Shown: positions 43,700 through 53,802, numbered from the stretch's first letter. The stretch is DNA of 64,000 bases from Thalassotalea litorea (GCF_005843925.1 NZ_VCBC01000012.1:62001-126000); one strand, 5' to 3'. Notes: generated from the letters alone by a model not told the origin. Numbers and translations: made by a program.

Positions 43700-44623
43700 T
43701 TACGTCCATTGTTGCCAAACAACCGAGGTATCTTCAGGGACGGTTAAATTGCGTCCTAAGTCACTCCAACGGTTAGGGTAATGAAAATCCGACCCTACCG
43801 AGGCAAGTAATTCATAGTCTTTACAAAATGCGAACAGCATTTGTTGCTGCTGCGGGTTCATTTGTGGTGATGCCACTTCGATTGCCTGACCATTTACCGC
43901 TTTAAAATCGAGGATCAAACGGCGCAGCCATTTGGTCGATAAACCATATTTCATGGGATGGGCGATAACCGAGATACCGTCAGCATTTCGAATGGCCGCG
44001 ACCGCTTGTTCTATATCGACCCAACCCGGTTTTACATAAGCACGTTTGCCTTTGCCTAAATATTTGTCAAAGGCCTTTTGCATGGCACTAACATGCCCTT
44101 GATTTAACATAACTTTTGCAAAATGCGCACGAGTAATACTGCCATCACCGGCAAGTTTTTTTGCCTCATCATAGACATCAATAAAACCGGCTTTTGCCAA
44201 TCTTTCACCGATTTGGCTTGCCCTGTGTTCCCGAGTATTTTGTTGCTGTTGCACCAAATCAACAATCGCCGGATGATTTTCATCAAAATTTAAACCAACG
44301 ATATGGATTTCGAACCCTTCCCAGCTTGTGGAAATTTCAATGCCGCTAATCAGGCGTATCGGTAAAGATTGCTCGGCAATGTAAGCTTTGGCAATCGGTA
44401 CCGCGGCGACCGTGTCATGATCGGTAATGGCAAGCTGATCGATTTGATAGGTGCTGGCCCGCTCGATTAATTCGTGAACCGTTAAGTGACCGTCGGAGCA
44501 TTGAGTATGGGAGTGCAAGTCCACTCTCAGGGGTTTACGTGAGTGCTCGGATTGTGCCGGGGAATCGCTTTTCTGCAAACGCGGATTCTCCGAAATCGAA
44601 TGGCCTTCAGCACTTTTTTTCAC
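43700..44623 (-). CDS. rnm: PHP-domain phosphoesterase (RNase AM/YciV)
   Basis: A 307-residue PHP protein with the metal-binding motifs RVDLHSHTQCSDG (motif I), ITDHDTVAAVPIA, the catalytic GIEISTSWEGFEIHIVG, VIAHPMKYG and GSDFHYPNRW. E. coli YciV (RnmA/RNase AM) trims 5' ends of 5S, 16S and 23S rRNA. The neighbourhood (yciV-sua5-scpA-scpB-rluB) and position next to trp agree with that gene. The first 33 residues are a low-conservation extension. Confidence 0.9.
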   Translation of the reverse strand: MKKSAEGHSISENPRLQKSDSPAQSEHSRKPLRVDLHSHTQCSDGHLTVHELIERASTYQIDQLAITDHDTVAAVPIAKAYIAEQSLPIRLISGIEISTSWEGFEIHIVGLNFDENHPAIVDLVQQQQNTREHRASQIGERLAKAGFIDVYDEAKKLAGDGSITRAHFAKVMLNQGHVSAMQKAFDKYLGKGKRAYVKPGWVDIEQAVAAIRNADGISVIAHPMKYGLSTKWLRRLILDFKAVNGQAIEVASPQMNPQQQQMLFAFCKDYELLASVGSDFHYPNRWSDLGRNLTVPEDTSVVWQQWT

Positions 44624-44709
44624 GAGTTTTTACTCCAGAGGTTGACTTGAGGCGTATTTTGCTGTTTTCTATACAAAGAATTTAACATTTTACGTGGAAA
44701 CAATCTGTA

Positions 44710-44769
44710 ATGGTACAGGCAAAGCAAGCAATTACTATGATTATTTGGTGGTGGCATGACTCAACATAG
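44710..44769 (+). CDS. trpL: trp operon leader peptide
   Basis: A short frame ends ...ATT-ATT-TGG-TGG-TGG-CAT-GAC-TCA-ACA-TAG, giving three consecutive Trp codons (44746-44754). ATGs at 44710 (19 codons) and 44737 (10 codons) are in frame; the first is given here because the second has no binding site. It lies upstream of the attenuator and trpE, so ribosome stalling at Trp codons would prevent termination when tryptophan is low. Confidence 0.88.
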   Translation: MVQAKQAITMIIWWWHDST

Positions 44770-44809
44770 TGGGTTATGAGGCTTTGCGCATTCGCGAAAA
44801 ATTACTTGA

Positions 44810-44834
44810 AACCCGCTTAACTGGCGGGTTTTTT
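44810..44834 (+). terminator. trp attenuator terminator
   Basis: AACCCGC (44810-44816) pairs with GCGGGTT (44824-44830), followed by TTTTT. The upstream TAGTGGGTT (44767-44775) can pair with AACCCGCT instead, which is the alternative antiterminator arm. Confidence 0.9.
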
Positions 44835-44872
44835 CGTTTTTAAGCATATAAAACAATTAGTTATAAATAATA

Positions 44873-46549
44873 ATGAATTATCATCAATACACATTTACCA
44901 CCCAAGTACAGACTGAAATACTGACGGGCGCCTATCAACAGGATCCTTTGTCGCTGTTTGCTCACCTGACCACCGATAAACAGCATTGTTTATTATTGGA
45001 ATCAGCGGAAATATCCGACAAACGCCAACTCAAAAGTATTTTGTTAGTCGATTCCAGCATCAAAATTGAATGCCACGGCCATCGCGTTGACTTGTATGCG
45101 CTAAATAATGATGGTGATGCATTGCTGAAAAAGTTAAAAACATACTTTGTCACACCGCAATTTCACCAACAAATCCAGGTGACAGATTCGCACGACAGTG
45201 CCAAAGTGCCAGAACGAACTGTCAGTCAATGCCATTTATTTTTTGCACAACCTGATAGCCAATTGGATGAGGCATCGCGCTTACTGGCCTTAAATCCGTT
45301 TGAAGTGCTACGAACGTTACAAAATATGGCCCCAAACAGCGTCAGTCCTTATGCGACATTTTTAGGGGGAGCATTTGCGTTTGACCTTATCGGTGTCAGT
45401 GAGCAGTTACCTGAGGTACAAGACAGTGCCAATCAATGTCCTGATTACGTATTTTATCTGGCCCAGTCTTTAGTGCTGATCGATCATCAGCAGCAAACCA
45501 CAGAGTTTATCAGTAATAGTTTTAGTGCCGAACAAGATAGTCAGGTGAAACAAGGGTTAATCGACCTACACAAGCAATGCCAGCTATTAGCTGATAATGC
45601 CAATAAAAATACAGGCATACATGATGGCAAAAGTAACAACATGGACTTTGACCAATCCACACCTGCAAACTTGCCGGTTGATGTAAATGTCAGTGACAAT
45701 GAGTTTTGCCAGCAAGTCGATACCTTAAAAGAGCATATTCGTGCCGGCGACATATTTCAGGTGGTACCGTCGCGAACGTTTTCGATTCATTGCCCGGATA
45801 CGGTTCAGGCATATCGACAGCTGAAGAAAACCAACCCTAGCCCTTATATGTTTTACCTCAAAGACGAGTGCTTCGAGTTATTTGGTGCATCACCGGAATC
45901 GGCATTGAAATTTACCGCCGCCAATCGCCAGGTTGAACTTTATCCAATTGCCGGTACTCGTGGTCGGGGATTTAAGAATGATGGCAGCTATAGTACTGAC
46001 CTCGATGGTCGCATTGAGTTAGAGCTACGAAATGATATCAAGGAAAAAGCTGAGCACTTAATGCTCGTCGATCTGGCTCGCAATGATATTGCTCGGGTGA
46101 GCGTCGGAGGCACCCGACATGTGGCCGAATTATTAAAGGTGGATCGCTATTCTCATGTCATGCACCTCGTATCTCGGGTGGTGGGAACATTACAAAATGA
46201 ATTAGATGCCCTACATGCCTATCAGGCGTGTATGAATATGGGCACGTTATCCGGAGCACCAAAAGTTCGGGCGACGGAGCTTATTCGTCAATTTGAAGGG
46301 CAACGACGGGGCAGTTATGGTGGCGCCGTTGGCTATCTCAATGCTGATGGTGATATGGATACATGTATCGTCATTCGCTCGGCATTTGTGCAAGATAATA
46401 CGGCATATATTCAAGCCGGTGCTGGGGTCGTTTACGATTCCGATCCACAGGCAGAAGCCGATGAGACCAGACAAAAAGCACAAGCGGTGATCAAAGCCAT
46501 TCAACTTGCGTATCGCCAAACAAGCACAAATGCCAAGGAGGCGGTGTAA
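44873..46549 (+). CDS. trpE: Anthranilate synthase component I
   Basis: Converts chorismate plus ammonia from TrpG to anthranilate. The 558-residue protein has the Trp feedback-site LLES (41-44) in its N-terminal part and the chorismate-binding C-terminal blocks IFQVVPSRTFS, SPYMFYL, ASPESALKF, PIAGTRGRG, ELRNDIKEKAEHLMLVDLARNDIARV and GAGVVYDSDPQAE. It overlaps trpG by one base, starts the operon and is under the leader's attenuation. Confidence 0.96.
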   Translation: MNYHQYTFTTQVQTEILTGAYQQDPLSLFAHLTTDKQHCLLLESAEISDKRQLKSILLVDSSIKIECHGHRVDLYALNNDGDALLKKLKTYFVTPQFHQQIQVTDSHDSAKVPERTVSQCHLFFAQPDSQLDEASRLLALNPFEVLRTLQNMAPNSVSPYATFLGGAFAFDLIGVSEQLPEVQDSANQCPDYVFYLAQSLVLIDHQQQTTEFISNSFSAEQDSQVKQGLIDLHKQCQLLADNANKNTGIHDGKSNNMDFDQSTPANLPVDVNVSDNEFCQQVDTLKEHIRAGDIFQVVPSRTFSIHCPDTVQAYRQLKKTNPSPYMFYLKDECFELFGASPESALKFTAANRQVELYPIAGTRGRGFKNDGSYSTDLDGRIELELRNDIKEKAEHLMLVDLARNDIARVSVGGTRHVAELLKVDRYSHVMHLVSRVVGTLQNELDALHAYQACMNMGTLSGAPKVRATELIRQFEGQRRGSYGGAVGYLNADGDMDTCIVIRSAFVQDNTAYIQAGAGVVYDSDPQAEADETRQKAQAVIKAIQLAYRQTSTNAKEAV

Positions 46550-47178
46550 TGCAATCGGTAAAATTATATATGTTAGATAATCTCGATTCATTTACCTATA
46601 ACCTGGTCGATGAATTTAAAACCCTTGGCTTTGCACCGGTAATTTATCGCAATACGGTTAGCGCCGATTATATATACCAAACAATGCTCGCAGAAACGGA
46701 TCCGGTGATCCTGGTGGTTTCACCAGGTCCCGGCTCTCCGTCCCAAGCCGGTTGTTTGATGGACTTACTGAATTTGTGCTGCGGTAAATTTCCGATCCTT
46801 GGTATCTGCTTAGGGCATCAAGCCTTAGTTGAGCATTATGGTGGTAAAGTCGACCGTGCCGGAGAAATTGTTCACGGCAAGGCATCGCTTATCAGCCATC
46901 AACAGCAAGGACCATTTGTCAATTTACCCAATCCATTACCTGTGGCTCGTTACCATTCCCTGATTGCAACAAAAATGCCGCAAACTTTGCAGGTTATCGC
47001 CGACTATCAGGGTATGGCGATGGCAATAGAGCAACACCAGGATAGAGTCATTGGTTTTCAATTTCACCCAGAATCGCTATTAACATCCAAGGGCAGTCAG
47101 TTACTTGAACAAAGCTTTCAATATTTACTTGCTGACGCACACTTTCCAAATTTACCCAGCAATCCAATGCATGATTAA
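46549..47178 (+). CDS. trpG: Anthranilate synthase component II (glutamine amidotransferase)
   Basis: The glutaminase partner of TrpE, 209 residues, class I amidotransferase: the nucleophile in GICLGHQALVEHYGG (Cys about 85), the oxyanion region VVSPGPGSPSQAG, and the histidine/glutamate pair in GFQFHPESLLT near 165-180. Separate from the phosphoribosyl transferase, which follows as trpD after 18 bases. Confidence 0.95.
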   Translation: MQSVKLYMLDNLDSFTYNLVDEFKTLGFAPVIYRNTVSADYIYQTMLAETDPVILVVSPGPGSPSQAGCLMDLLNLCCGKFPILGICLGHQALVEHYGGKVDRAGEIVHGKASLISHQQQGPFVNLPNPLPVARYHSLIATKMPQTLQVIADYQGMAMAIEQHQDRVIGFQFHPESLLTSKGSQLLEQSFQYLLADAHFPNLPSNPMHD

Positions 47179-47196
47179 GGAACAAGGATACGTACC

Positions 47197-48204
47197 ATGT
47201 CTCAGATACTCGAACAATTAATCGCCGGTGATGATCTTAGCATCGCTCAATCTGAACAGTTTTTTAGCCAAGTTGTGAACGGTGATGTGCCCGGTGAACT
47301 TCTCGCCAGTGTATTAACCGCCTTAAAAATGAAACACGAAAGTGCCGATGAAATTGCCGGAGCCGCTATTGCAATACGTGATGCTGCAATGCCATTCCCA
47401 TTAAAACAAGCGGATTTGGTCGATTGCGTCGGAACCGGCGGTGATGGTGCGCATACCATCAATATTTCCACCACATCAGCCATAGTTGCTGCAGCCTGTG
47501 GCTTAAAAGTCGCCAAACATGGTAACCGCAGTGTCTCCAGTAAATCTGGCTCGGCGGACTTGCTCGAAGCCTTTGGTGTGAATCTGCATATGTCCCCTGA
47601 AACGGCGGCAAAATGCATTGAGCAATCGAACTTGTGCTTTTTGTTTGCGCCGCAATATCACAGTGGTTTTCGCCACGCCGTCCCAGTCCGAAAGGCCATG
47701 GGCGTCAGAACCTTATTTAATATTCTTGGTCCATTAGTCAATCCTGCCAGCCCAAGCATTATGTTGCTGGGTGTGTATAGTCCGGATTTATTAAAACCGA
47801 TGGCAAGCGCGCTACAAAAAACGGGCGTGAAACGCGCCTGGGTTGTGCATGGTAGTGGCCTTGATGAAGTGGCCATCCATGGTGAAACACAAGTTATTGA
47901 AATCGATGGTGATCGTTTGACCGAGAAAGTGGTTTCTCCCTCTTCTTTTGGCTTAAACCAATATGCGCTAAGTGACATCACCGGCGGTGAGCCTCAAGAA
48001 AATGCCAAATTTACGCAAGCGATTTTAGCGGGCACAGGCAAAGATGCGCACCGTGACGCGGTCGTGATCAATACCGCCGCCCTACTTTATCTCGCCGGTA
48101 AGGCCAATAATTTAAAGGATGCGGCACAACAGGTTTTATCGGTACTGGATTCCGGTGCGGCAGTTAACACCTTAAACGCGATAGTGGAGATCAGTCGTGG
48201 CTAA
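47197..48204 (+). CDS. trpD: Anthranilate phosphoribosyltransferase
   Basis: Transfers phosphoribosyl from PRPP to anthranilate. In 335 residues it shows the VDCVGTGGDGAHTINISTTSA PRPP-binding loop, VAKHGNRSVSSKSGSADLLEAFG and the FLFAPQYHSGFRHAVPVRKAMGVRTLFNILGPLVNPA block. Its stop overlaps the trpCF start by eight bases, as expected for a coupled operon. Confidence 0.96.
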   Translation: MSQILEQLIAGDDLSIAQSEQFFSQVVNGDVPGELLASVLTALKMKHESADEIAGAAIAIRDAAMPFPLKQADLVDCVGTGGDGAHTINISTTSAIVAAACGLKVAKHGNRSVSSKSGSADLLEAFGVNLHMSPETAAKCIEQSNLCFLFAPQYHSGFRHAVPVRKAMGVRTLFNILGPLVNPASPSIMLLGVYSPDLLKPMASALQKTGVKRAWVVHGSGLDEVAIHGETQVIEIDGDRLTEKVVSPSSFGLNQYALSDITGGEPQENAKFTQAILAGTGKDAHRDAVVINTAALLYLAGKANNLKDAAQQVLSVLDSGAAVNTLNAIVEISRG

Positions 48205-49585
48205 TATTTTACAAACCATTGTTGAAGATAAACGCATTGAAATAGAAACTCGCAAACAGGAGTTTCCCCTATCGCTTTTTATCGATGAGTTAACCCCGAG
48301 CACAAAAGATTTTTATGGGGCGCTGAACCAAGACAACGCGGGATTTATTCTCGAATGTAAGAAAGCGTCCCCTTCAAAGGGATTGATACGGGACGATTTT
48401 AATGTCGCCGAAATTGCCGATATCTACCAAAATTACGCGGCAGTTATTTCCGTGCTAACCGATAAAAAGTACTTTCAGGGAACATTTGAATACTTACAAG
48501 AGGTTACCAGCCGAGTGACCTGTCCGGTGTTAAACAAAGACTTTTTCATCGATGAATATCAAATATACCTTGCTAGATACTACGGTGCGGATGGCGTGCT
48601 ATTAATGCTGAGTGTGCTTAATGACGAGGAATATATTACCTTGAGCGAGCTTGCTCACTCTTTGAATCTCGGGGTTCTAACGGAAGTCTCTAATGTTGTA
48701 GAGACTGAGCGCGCCATACGTTTAAACGCTCGCCTTATCGGTATTAATAATCGTAATTTAAGAGATCTCAGTACTGATATTAACCGTACCTTAGAATTAG
48801 CGCCGATGATCCCAAAAGATCGCCTGATTATTAGCGAGTCAGGGATTTATCATAACCACCAAGTTCGGGAAATTGCCCCCGCGGTACATGGTTTTTTAGT
48901 GGGCAGCTCCATCATGGCACAAGTCGATATTGATCTGGCCTGTCGTACGTTAATTTTTGGTCATCATAAAGTCTGCGGATTAACCCGAAGTGAAGATGCG
49001 ATAAACGTTGCCAAAGCTGGCGGCATTTATGGGGGACTCATATTTGTTGAAAAATCTCCTCGTTGCGTCACTAAAGACACAGCCAAAACCATTGTCGATT
49101 ATGTTGCCAGAAGTAATGTCTCTTTGCAGTTTGTCGGAGTATTTGCCGATCATAATATTGCCGACGTCATTGCAATCGCGGAAGATTTAGGACTTAGTGC
49201 GGTTCAGCTACATGGTAATGAGGATGCGCAATTTATTAAACAGTTAAAACAGCAATTGCCATCAAGCTGTCTGGTGATCCAGGCGAAAAAAGTGATTGAT
49301 TGTGTGCCTGAGTTAACCGAACCAAGTGATTTTTTTCTGCTCGATAATGCGCAAGGTGGTAGTGGTGAAACATTTGATTGGCAACTCATCGAGCAAAGCG
49401 ATGTGTTGTTTCAAAACTGCTTTCTCGCAGGTGGTTTAGCGCCTGATAATATTGACCAGGCTCTGGCATTAGTCGATAGCCAGGAATTTTATGGTCTGGA
49501 TATGAATTCCGGACTCGAGCAGGCTCCAGGAATTAAATCTGCGCAAAAGATTGCACAGGCATTTTCTAAAATTCGAACCTATTGA
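48197..49585 (+). CDS. trpCF: Bifunctional indole-3-glycerol phosphate synthase / phosphoribosylanthranilate isomerase
   Basis: A 462-residue fusion. The TrpC half (about 1-255) has FILECKKASPSKGLIR, AVISVLTDKKYFQGTFEYLQEVT, CPVLNKDFFIDEYQIYLARYYGADGVLLMLSVL and LIGINNRNLRDLSTDI; the TrpF half has KVCGLTRSEDAINVAKAGG, SAVQLHGNEDAQFIKQL and LDMNSGLEQAPGIKS. The fused order C then F is typical of enterobacteria and their relatives. In TrpF the glutamic-acid/Asp pair (cysteine near residue 262, then the last Asp) is present. Confidence 0.96.
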   Translation: MANILQTIVEDKRIEIETRKQEFPLSLFIDELTPSTKDFYGALNQDNAGFILECKKASPSKGLIRDDFNVAEIADIYQNYAAVISVLTDKKYFQGTFEYLQEVTSRVTCPVLNKDFFIDEYQIYLARYYGADGVLLMLSVLNDEEYITLSELAHSLNLGVLTEVSNVVETERAIRLNARLIGINNRNLRDLSTDINRTLELAPMIPKDRLIISESGIYHNHQVREIAPAVHGFLVGSSIMAQVDIDLACRTLIFGHHKVCGLTRSEDAINVAKAGGIYGGLIFVEKSPRCVTKDTAKTIVDYVARSNVSLQFVGVFADHNIADVIAIAEDLGLSAVQLHGNEDAQFIKQLKQQLPSSCLVIQAKKVIDCVPELTEPSDFFLLDNAQGGSGETFDWQLIEQSDVLFQNCFLAGGLAPDNIDQALALVDSQEFYGLDMNSGLEQAPGIKSAQKIAQAFSKIRTY

Positions 49586-49623
49586 GTTTAAAATCGAATA
49601 ACATAAGGCATTAAAGGCGAGTC

Positions 49624-50838
49624 ATGAATAAGACAGAGACACAATACAATGACGCATATTTTGGCCAGTTTGGTGGCATGTACGTCAGTGAATTACTGGT
49701 ACCGGCACTCGAACAGCTGGATCAGGCATTTAAAAATTCCCAACAAGATACTGAATTTCAACAAGAGTTTGAAAAGTTACTGACGAGCTATGCAGGTCGT
49801 CCCACTCCTTTGACATTATGTCGAAACCTGGTCTCGAACCCTCTGGCAAAAGTGTATTTAAAACGTGAAGATTTGCTTCACGGAGGCGCCCATAAAACCA
49901 ATCAGGTTTTAGGACAAGCGCTGCTAGCAAAGCGGATGGGAAAGACCGAGATCATCGCCGAAACAGGAGCGGGTCAACATGGTGTTGCCACTGCCCTAGC
50001 CTGTGCATTGCTTGGGTTAAAATGTCGGGTTTATATGGGGAAAGTGGATTGTGAACGTCAGCAGCCGAATGTGTTTCGAATGAAGCTAATGGGCGCTGAA
50101 GTGATCCCGGTGACGGCCGGCAGTGGCACTTTAAAAGATGCGGTAAACGAAGCCTTGCGTGACTGGTCAGCAAATTACGATAACGCCCATTATTTACTCG
50201 GCACTGCGGCGGGTCCTCACCCGTTTCCGACCATAGTGCGTGAATTTCAAAAAATGATCGGTATTGAGGCAAAACAGCAAGTGCTTGACGAGCAAGGGCG
50301 CCTCCCCGATGTCGTTGTCGCTTGCGTTGGCGGTGGATCCAATGCAATCGGTATGTTTACGGATTTTATTAATGAACCTGAGGTGAAATTGGTCGGTGTA
50401 GAAGCGGGTGGTAAAGGCGTTGATACCGACAGTCATGGCGCTACTTTAGTCGCAGGTAGTAAAGGGATGCTGCATGGCGCATACACCTATATTATGCAGG
50501 ATAAGTTTGGACAAATCGAAGAGTCCTATTCGGTTTCAGCGGGTCTCGACTACCCTGGAGTCGGCCCACAACATGCATTTTTAAAAGAAACAGGTAGGGC
50601 TGAATATGTGCCGATTAACGATGATGAAGCCTTAGAGGCGTTTCAGTTATTAGCGCAAAAAGAAGGAATTATCCCGGCGCTGGAATCTTCTCACGCCTTG
50701 GCACACGCTTTGAAAATTGCTGACAGCGCCACTGAAGAAACCGTGATTCTGGTAAATCTATCCGGTCGCGGCGACAAAGATTTACAGCATGTTTATGACA
50801 TATTACAAGGCGATAACTACCGGGAGAACCATTCATGA
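49624..50838 (+). CDS. trpB: Tryptophan synthase beta subunit
   Basis: Pyridoxal-phosphate enzyme making tryptophan from indole and serine. In 404 residues the active-site lysine is in [24 protein letters not shown] (about 91), the glycine-rich phosphate loop in [12 protein letters not shown] near 240, and the serine-binding [12 protein letters not shown] near 115. It overlaps trpA by four bases. Confidence 0.97.
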   Translation: MNKTETQYNDAYFGQFGGMYVSELLVPALEQLDQAFKNSQQDTEFQQEFEKLLTSYAGRPTPLTLCRNLVSNPLAKVYLKREDLLHGGAHKTNQVLGQALLAKRMGKTEIIAETGAGQHGVATALACALLGLKCRVYMGKVDCERQQPNVFRMKLMGAEVIPVTAGSGTLKDAVNEALRDWSANYDNAHYLLGTAAGPHPFPTIVREFQKMIGIEAKQQVLDEQGRLPDVVVACVGGGSNAIGMFTDFINEPEVKLVGVEAGGKGVDTDSHGATLVAGSKGMLHGAYTYIMQDKFGQIEESYSVSAGLDYPGVGPQHAFLKETGRAEYVPINDDEALEAFQLLAQKEGIIPALESSHALAHALKIADSATEETVILVNLSGRGDKDLQHVYDILQGDNYRENHS

Positions 50839-51653
50839 GCCAGGCAGGGTTTAGATACAATCAGTGCTTTGAACAATTAGCGCAACGCAACGAAGGCGCC
50901 TTTATTCCTTTTGTCACCATTGGCGATCCCTGTGCAGAACAATCGTTTTCAATCATCAAAACATTAATTGATGCCGGTGCAGATGCACTCGAGCTTGGGA
51001 TCCCATTTTCGGATCCAAGCGCTGATGGATTAACCATTCAAATGGCGGCAAATCGTGCATTAGAGGCGAACATTGATACCGATGTTTGTTTTGAAATCTT
51101 GGCGAAAGTACGCGCATATTCTCCCCAAACACCAATCGGGTTGTTACTGTATGCGAACCTGGTATTTGCTTACGGGATAGATGCATTTTATCAAAAACTG
51201 GCAGAAATTGGGGTCGATTCAATTTTGCTTGCAGATGTGCCAATTCGAGAAAGCAAACCCTTTGTCGAAACGGCAGAAAAACATGGTATCGCGCAAATCT
51301 TTATTGCCCCACCAAATGCCGATGAAGCGACTTTGCAACAAGTGGCTGAGCTGAGTAAAGGTTATACCTATGTATTAAGCCGCGCTGGGGTAACCGGTAC
51401 TGAAGTTGCAGTGGCCATGCCTTCTGACCAGTTATTAAACAGGCTAGCCAAGTATGGCGCGCCAGCACCCGTGTTAGGGTTTGGCATCTCCACCGCGGAG
51501 CATGTGAAAGACGCGATAGTTAGCGGTGCAAAAGGCGCGATTAGTGGTAGCGCCACGGTAAAAATTATTGAAGAAAACTTGCATCAACCGGATATTATGC
51601 TGACAAAACTTGCAGAGTTCGTGGGACGTTTAAAACAGGCGACGCTAAAATAA
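50835..51653 (+). CDS. trpA: Tryptophan synthase alpha subunit
   Basis: Cleaves indole-3-glycerol phosphate to indole for TrpB. In 272 residues it has [11 protein letters not shown], the catalytic glutamate in [26 protein letters not shown], the loop-6 region [12 protein letters not shown] and the terminal [14 protein letters not shown] and [12 protein letters not shown] phosphate-binding segments. It closes the trp operon, overlapping trpB by four bases. Confidence 0.97.
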   Translation: MSQAGFRYNQCFEQLAQRNEGAFIPFVTIGDPCAEQSFSIIKTLIDAGADALELGIPFSDPSADGLTIQMAANRALEANIDTDVCFEILAKVRAYSPQTPIGLLLYANLVFAYGIDAFYQKLAEIGVDSILLADVPIRESKPFVETAEKHGIAQIFIAPPNADEATLQQVAELSKGYTYVLSRAGVTGTEVAVAMPSDQLLNRLAKYGAPAPVLGFGISTAEHVKDAIVSGAKGAISGSATVKIIEENLHQPDIMLTKLAEFVGRLKQATLK

Positions 51654-51743
51654 CCGACGGATTTTCACAAAAATTGCGATACCCGGACAGCAGATTTTTT
51701 CCTGACCGGTTATCGCCCAATTAACCAACATTACGGAGAAGCT

Positions 51744-51917
51744 ATGAGTATTGGCTCCCTACTGATCATTATTGCCATACTTGGCTTTATTGTTGGCGGC
51801 GTGTATTTTTTATTTAAATCGGCCCGCAAATTTAATCTTAGCGACGAACAGAAACAGCGTATTGACGAGCGTAATAAAGCCTTAGATAAAGAAGAACAAG
51901 CCGAACAAGAAGATTGA
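51744..51917 (+). CDS. Small membrane protein, DUF2897-like
   Basis: A 57-residue open frame with a clear ribosome binding site (GGAGAAGCT-ATG) 90 bases after trpA. It starts MSIGSLLIIIAILGFIVGGV, one transmembrane helix, then a charged, basic/acidic soluble tail (FNLSDEQKQRIDERNKALDK). I associate this layout with DUF2897, a gammaproteobacterial family of about 60 residues, from memory. A terminator follows directly, so it is likely the last gene of the trp transcript. Confidence 0.75.
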   Translation: MSIGSLLIIIAILGFIVGGVYFLFKSARKFNLSDEQKQRIDERNKALDKEEQAEQED

Positions 51918-51918
51918 T

Positions 51919-51942
51919 CCCAGCCTCGTTGTCTGGGTTTTT
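51919..51942 (+). terminator. Terminator of the trp transcript
   Basis: CCCAG (51919-51923) pairs with CTGGG (51933-51937) and is followed by five T, directly after the DUF2897-like gene. Confidence 0.75.
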
Positions 51943-52197
51943 GCTCACTTAAAATACCGTAAATCGACACAAGTTCTCACCGTAACCGTATCCTCCCTCT
52001 CCTTACCTTTTCTGTTGAAATGCTATTCCCCCCTATAACCGGCTTGATAATAATCAATAATCACAGCTCTGAATATTTTTCAGCTATCCTTTAAGCAACA
52101 CAATATCTGTCCTTTCCAATTCATTGACTCAAAAAACTGAGTCATTAAATTGGCTATAAAAGTTCGGGTAATCAGTTTTCATAAAGAGAGGTTTATG

Positions 52198-52446
52198 ATG
52201 GAAACACAAAGCTTAATACTATTTCTCATTATTGGTGGTGTCGCAGGTTGGTTGGCTGGATTGCTGATGAAAGGCGGTGGATTCGGCCTGATCGGTAATA
52301 TCATTGTGGGTATTATCGGCGCTGTTATCGGTGGATATGTGTTTGGATTACTGGGAATTTCCGCTGGTGGCATACTTGGTTCAATCATCACCGCCACTGT
52401 CGGCGCGGCGATATTATTATTTATCGTCAAATTAATTAAGGGTTAG
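52198..52446 (+). CDS. GlsB/YeaQ/YmgE-family stress-response membrane protein
   Basis: An 82-residue protein of the transglycosylase-associated family, with three hydrophobic glycine-rich helices: ILFLIIGGVAGWLAGLLMKGG, LIGNIIVGIIGAVIGGYVFG and ILGSIITATVGAAILLFIV. Such proteins occur in many gammaproteobacteria and are linked to acid or envelope stress, with no agreed function. ATGs at 52195 and 52198 are both open; 52198 is six bases after GAGG. Confidence 0.85.
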   Translation: METQSLILFLIIGGVAGWLAGLLMKGGGFGLIGNIIVGIIGAVIGGYVFGLLGISAGGILGSIITATVGAAILLFIVKLIKG

Positions 52447-52603
52447 ATCCGCAGCATTCAACCTTCACGAATTCTTTTACCCTTTATACTCACATTGACA
52501 GCCAGATTGCCTTGTCATATCAATGCAAGGCATTTGGTTGGCGTGCCTTTGAGACAAATCGACGTGCATGAAAAAAAGTCGAGATACCCTAGTGTCGTTG
52601 TCA

Positions 52604-52882
52604 TTAATTGCGATAGATTGTTTGAATTAAATGAAACCCAAACTGAGTTTTTACCGGGCCGTGAATTTTCAACACTTCCTTTTTAAATACCACATCATCA
52701 AACGCTTTAACCATTTGTCCTTTACGAAATTCACCTAAATCACCGCCACGCTTTCCCGATGGACAGGTAGAATATTTTTTCGCGAGCTGACCAAAATCTT
52801 CCCCTTGTTCCAGACGTTTTTTCAATTTATCTGCCAGGAATTTATCAGACACTAAAATGTGTCTGGCGCTTGCCGTTGCCAT
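52604..52882 (-). CDS. ppiC: Parvulin-type peptidyl-prolyl isomerase (PpiC-like)
   Basis: A 92-residue single parvulin domain: [50 protein letters not shown] and the ending [16 protein letters not shown]. It is a cytoplasmic cis-trans prolyl isomerase the size of E. coli PpiC. The ATG at 52882 has GGAGAGTGGTA upstream; the reading from 52915 is longer by 11 residues that do not look like the family. Confidence 0.92.
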   Translation of the reverse strand: MATASARHILVSDKFLADKLKKRLEQGEDFGQLAKKYSTCPSGKRGGDLGEFRKGQMVKAFDDVVFKKEVLKIHGPVKTQFGFHLIQTIYRN

Positions 52883-53058
52883 TACCACTCTCCACAACCA
52901 AATTTCGTACCTCAATTCTAATCAATGATTTCGATTTTGCCTAACAATAACTCCACCACTTCGACAATTGTAACTGATTAGACCATCATCAATTCACTTC
53001 ACTTAAATCTTTCTTTTTCTTACAATAGCTCAACCGTAAACCTATTCAGAGACTTCAT

Positions 53059-53658
53059 ATGAGCGATATCGATCATCTATTTGAGCAAAATAAACAATGG
53101 GCACAAAAGATCACCAGTGACCAACCCGAGTTTTTTGACCAGTTATCAAAACAGCAAACACCTGAATATTTGTGGATTGGCTGCTCGGATTCGCGCGTTC
53201 CCGCCAATCAGCTATTAGGTTTACCCCCCGGAGAAATTTTTGTTCATCGCAATATCGCCAATGTGGTTGTCCATACCGACTTAAATTGCCTGTCAGTCAT
53301 TCAATACGCGGTTGAAGTGTTGAAAGTAAAACATATCTTCGTATGTGGTCATTATGGTTGTGGCGGTGTCGCAGCATCAATGACAGATGCTCAGCATGGC
53401 CTTATCGATAACTGGTTGCGTCATATCAAAGATGTGCAGCGCTTTAACAAGGACGAATTAGAACGCCTATCTGATCAGGAAAGATTCAACCGTTTATGTG
53501 AGCTAAACGTCATTGAACAGGTGAAAAATGTCGCTAACACGACGATGGTTCAAAATGCCTGGAATGACGATCAACCGGTTACAGTGCACGGTTTTATCTA
53601 TGATATTCAAAATGGTATTTTGAAGAATCTTGAGGTGAGTGTAAGCGGTAATGAATAA
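53059..53658 (+). CDS. can: Beta-class carbonic anhydrase
   Basis: A 199-residue beta-carbonic anhydrase interconverting CO2 and bicarbonate. It has the zinc and active-site motifs WIGCSDSRVPANQLLGLPPGEIFVHRNIAN (Cys about 42, Asp about 44) and IFVCGHYGCGGVAAS (His about 98, Cys about 101). Monocistronic by layout. Confidence 0.95.
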   Translation: MSDIDHLFEQNKQWAQKITSDQPEFFDQLSKQQTPEYLWIGCSDSRVPANQLLGLPPGEIFVHRNIANVVVHTDLNCLSVIQYAVEVLKVKHIFVCGHYGCGGVAASMTDAQHGLIDNWLRHIKDVQRFNKDELERLSDQERFNRLCELNVIEQVKNVANTTMVQNAWNDDQPVTVHGFIYDIQNGILKNLEVSVSGNE

Positions 53659-53720
53659 CGGGAATTTCTGCGAATGCGAGAACGTTCTGTTTAAATAAAA
53701 CGTGAATTCACCCTAGTTAA

Positions 53721-53757
53721 AAAAAAGCACCAAGACAACAATCTTTGGTGCTTTTTT
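53721..53757. terminator. Bidirectional terminator between can and hppD
   Basis: AAAAAAGCACCAAGA (53721-53735) pairs with TCTTTGGTGCTTTTTT (53742-53757) with T-runs at both ends, between two converging genes. Confidence 0.9.
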
Positions 53758-53802
53758 GGTTGGGAACAAGTCAATGGCTTTCAGGGAAAGCCAAACAGCA
53801 AT

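Noticed and set aside
44642..44675. TTGACT and TATACA as the trp promoter
   Set aside because: The spacing is 22 bases, too long for sigma-70; the real trp promoter is not clear by eye.
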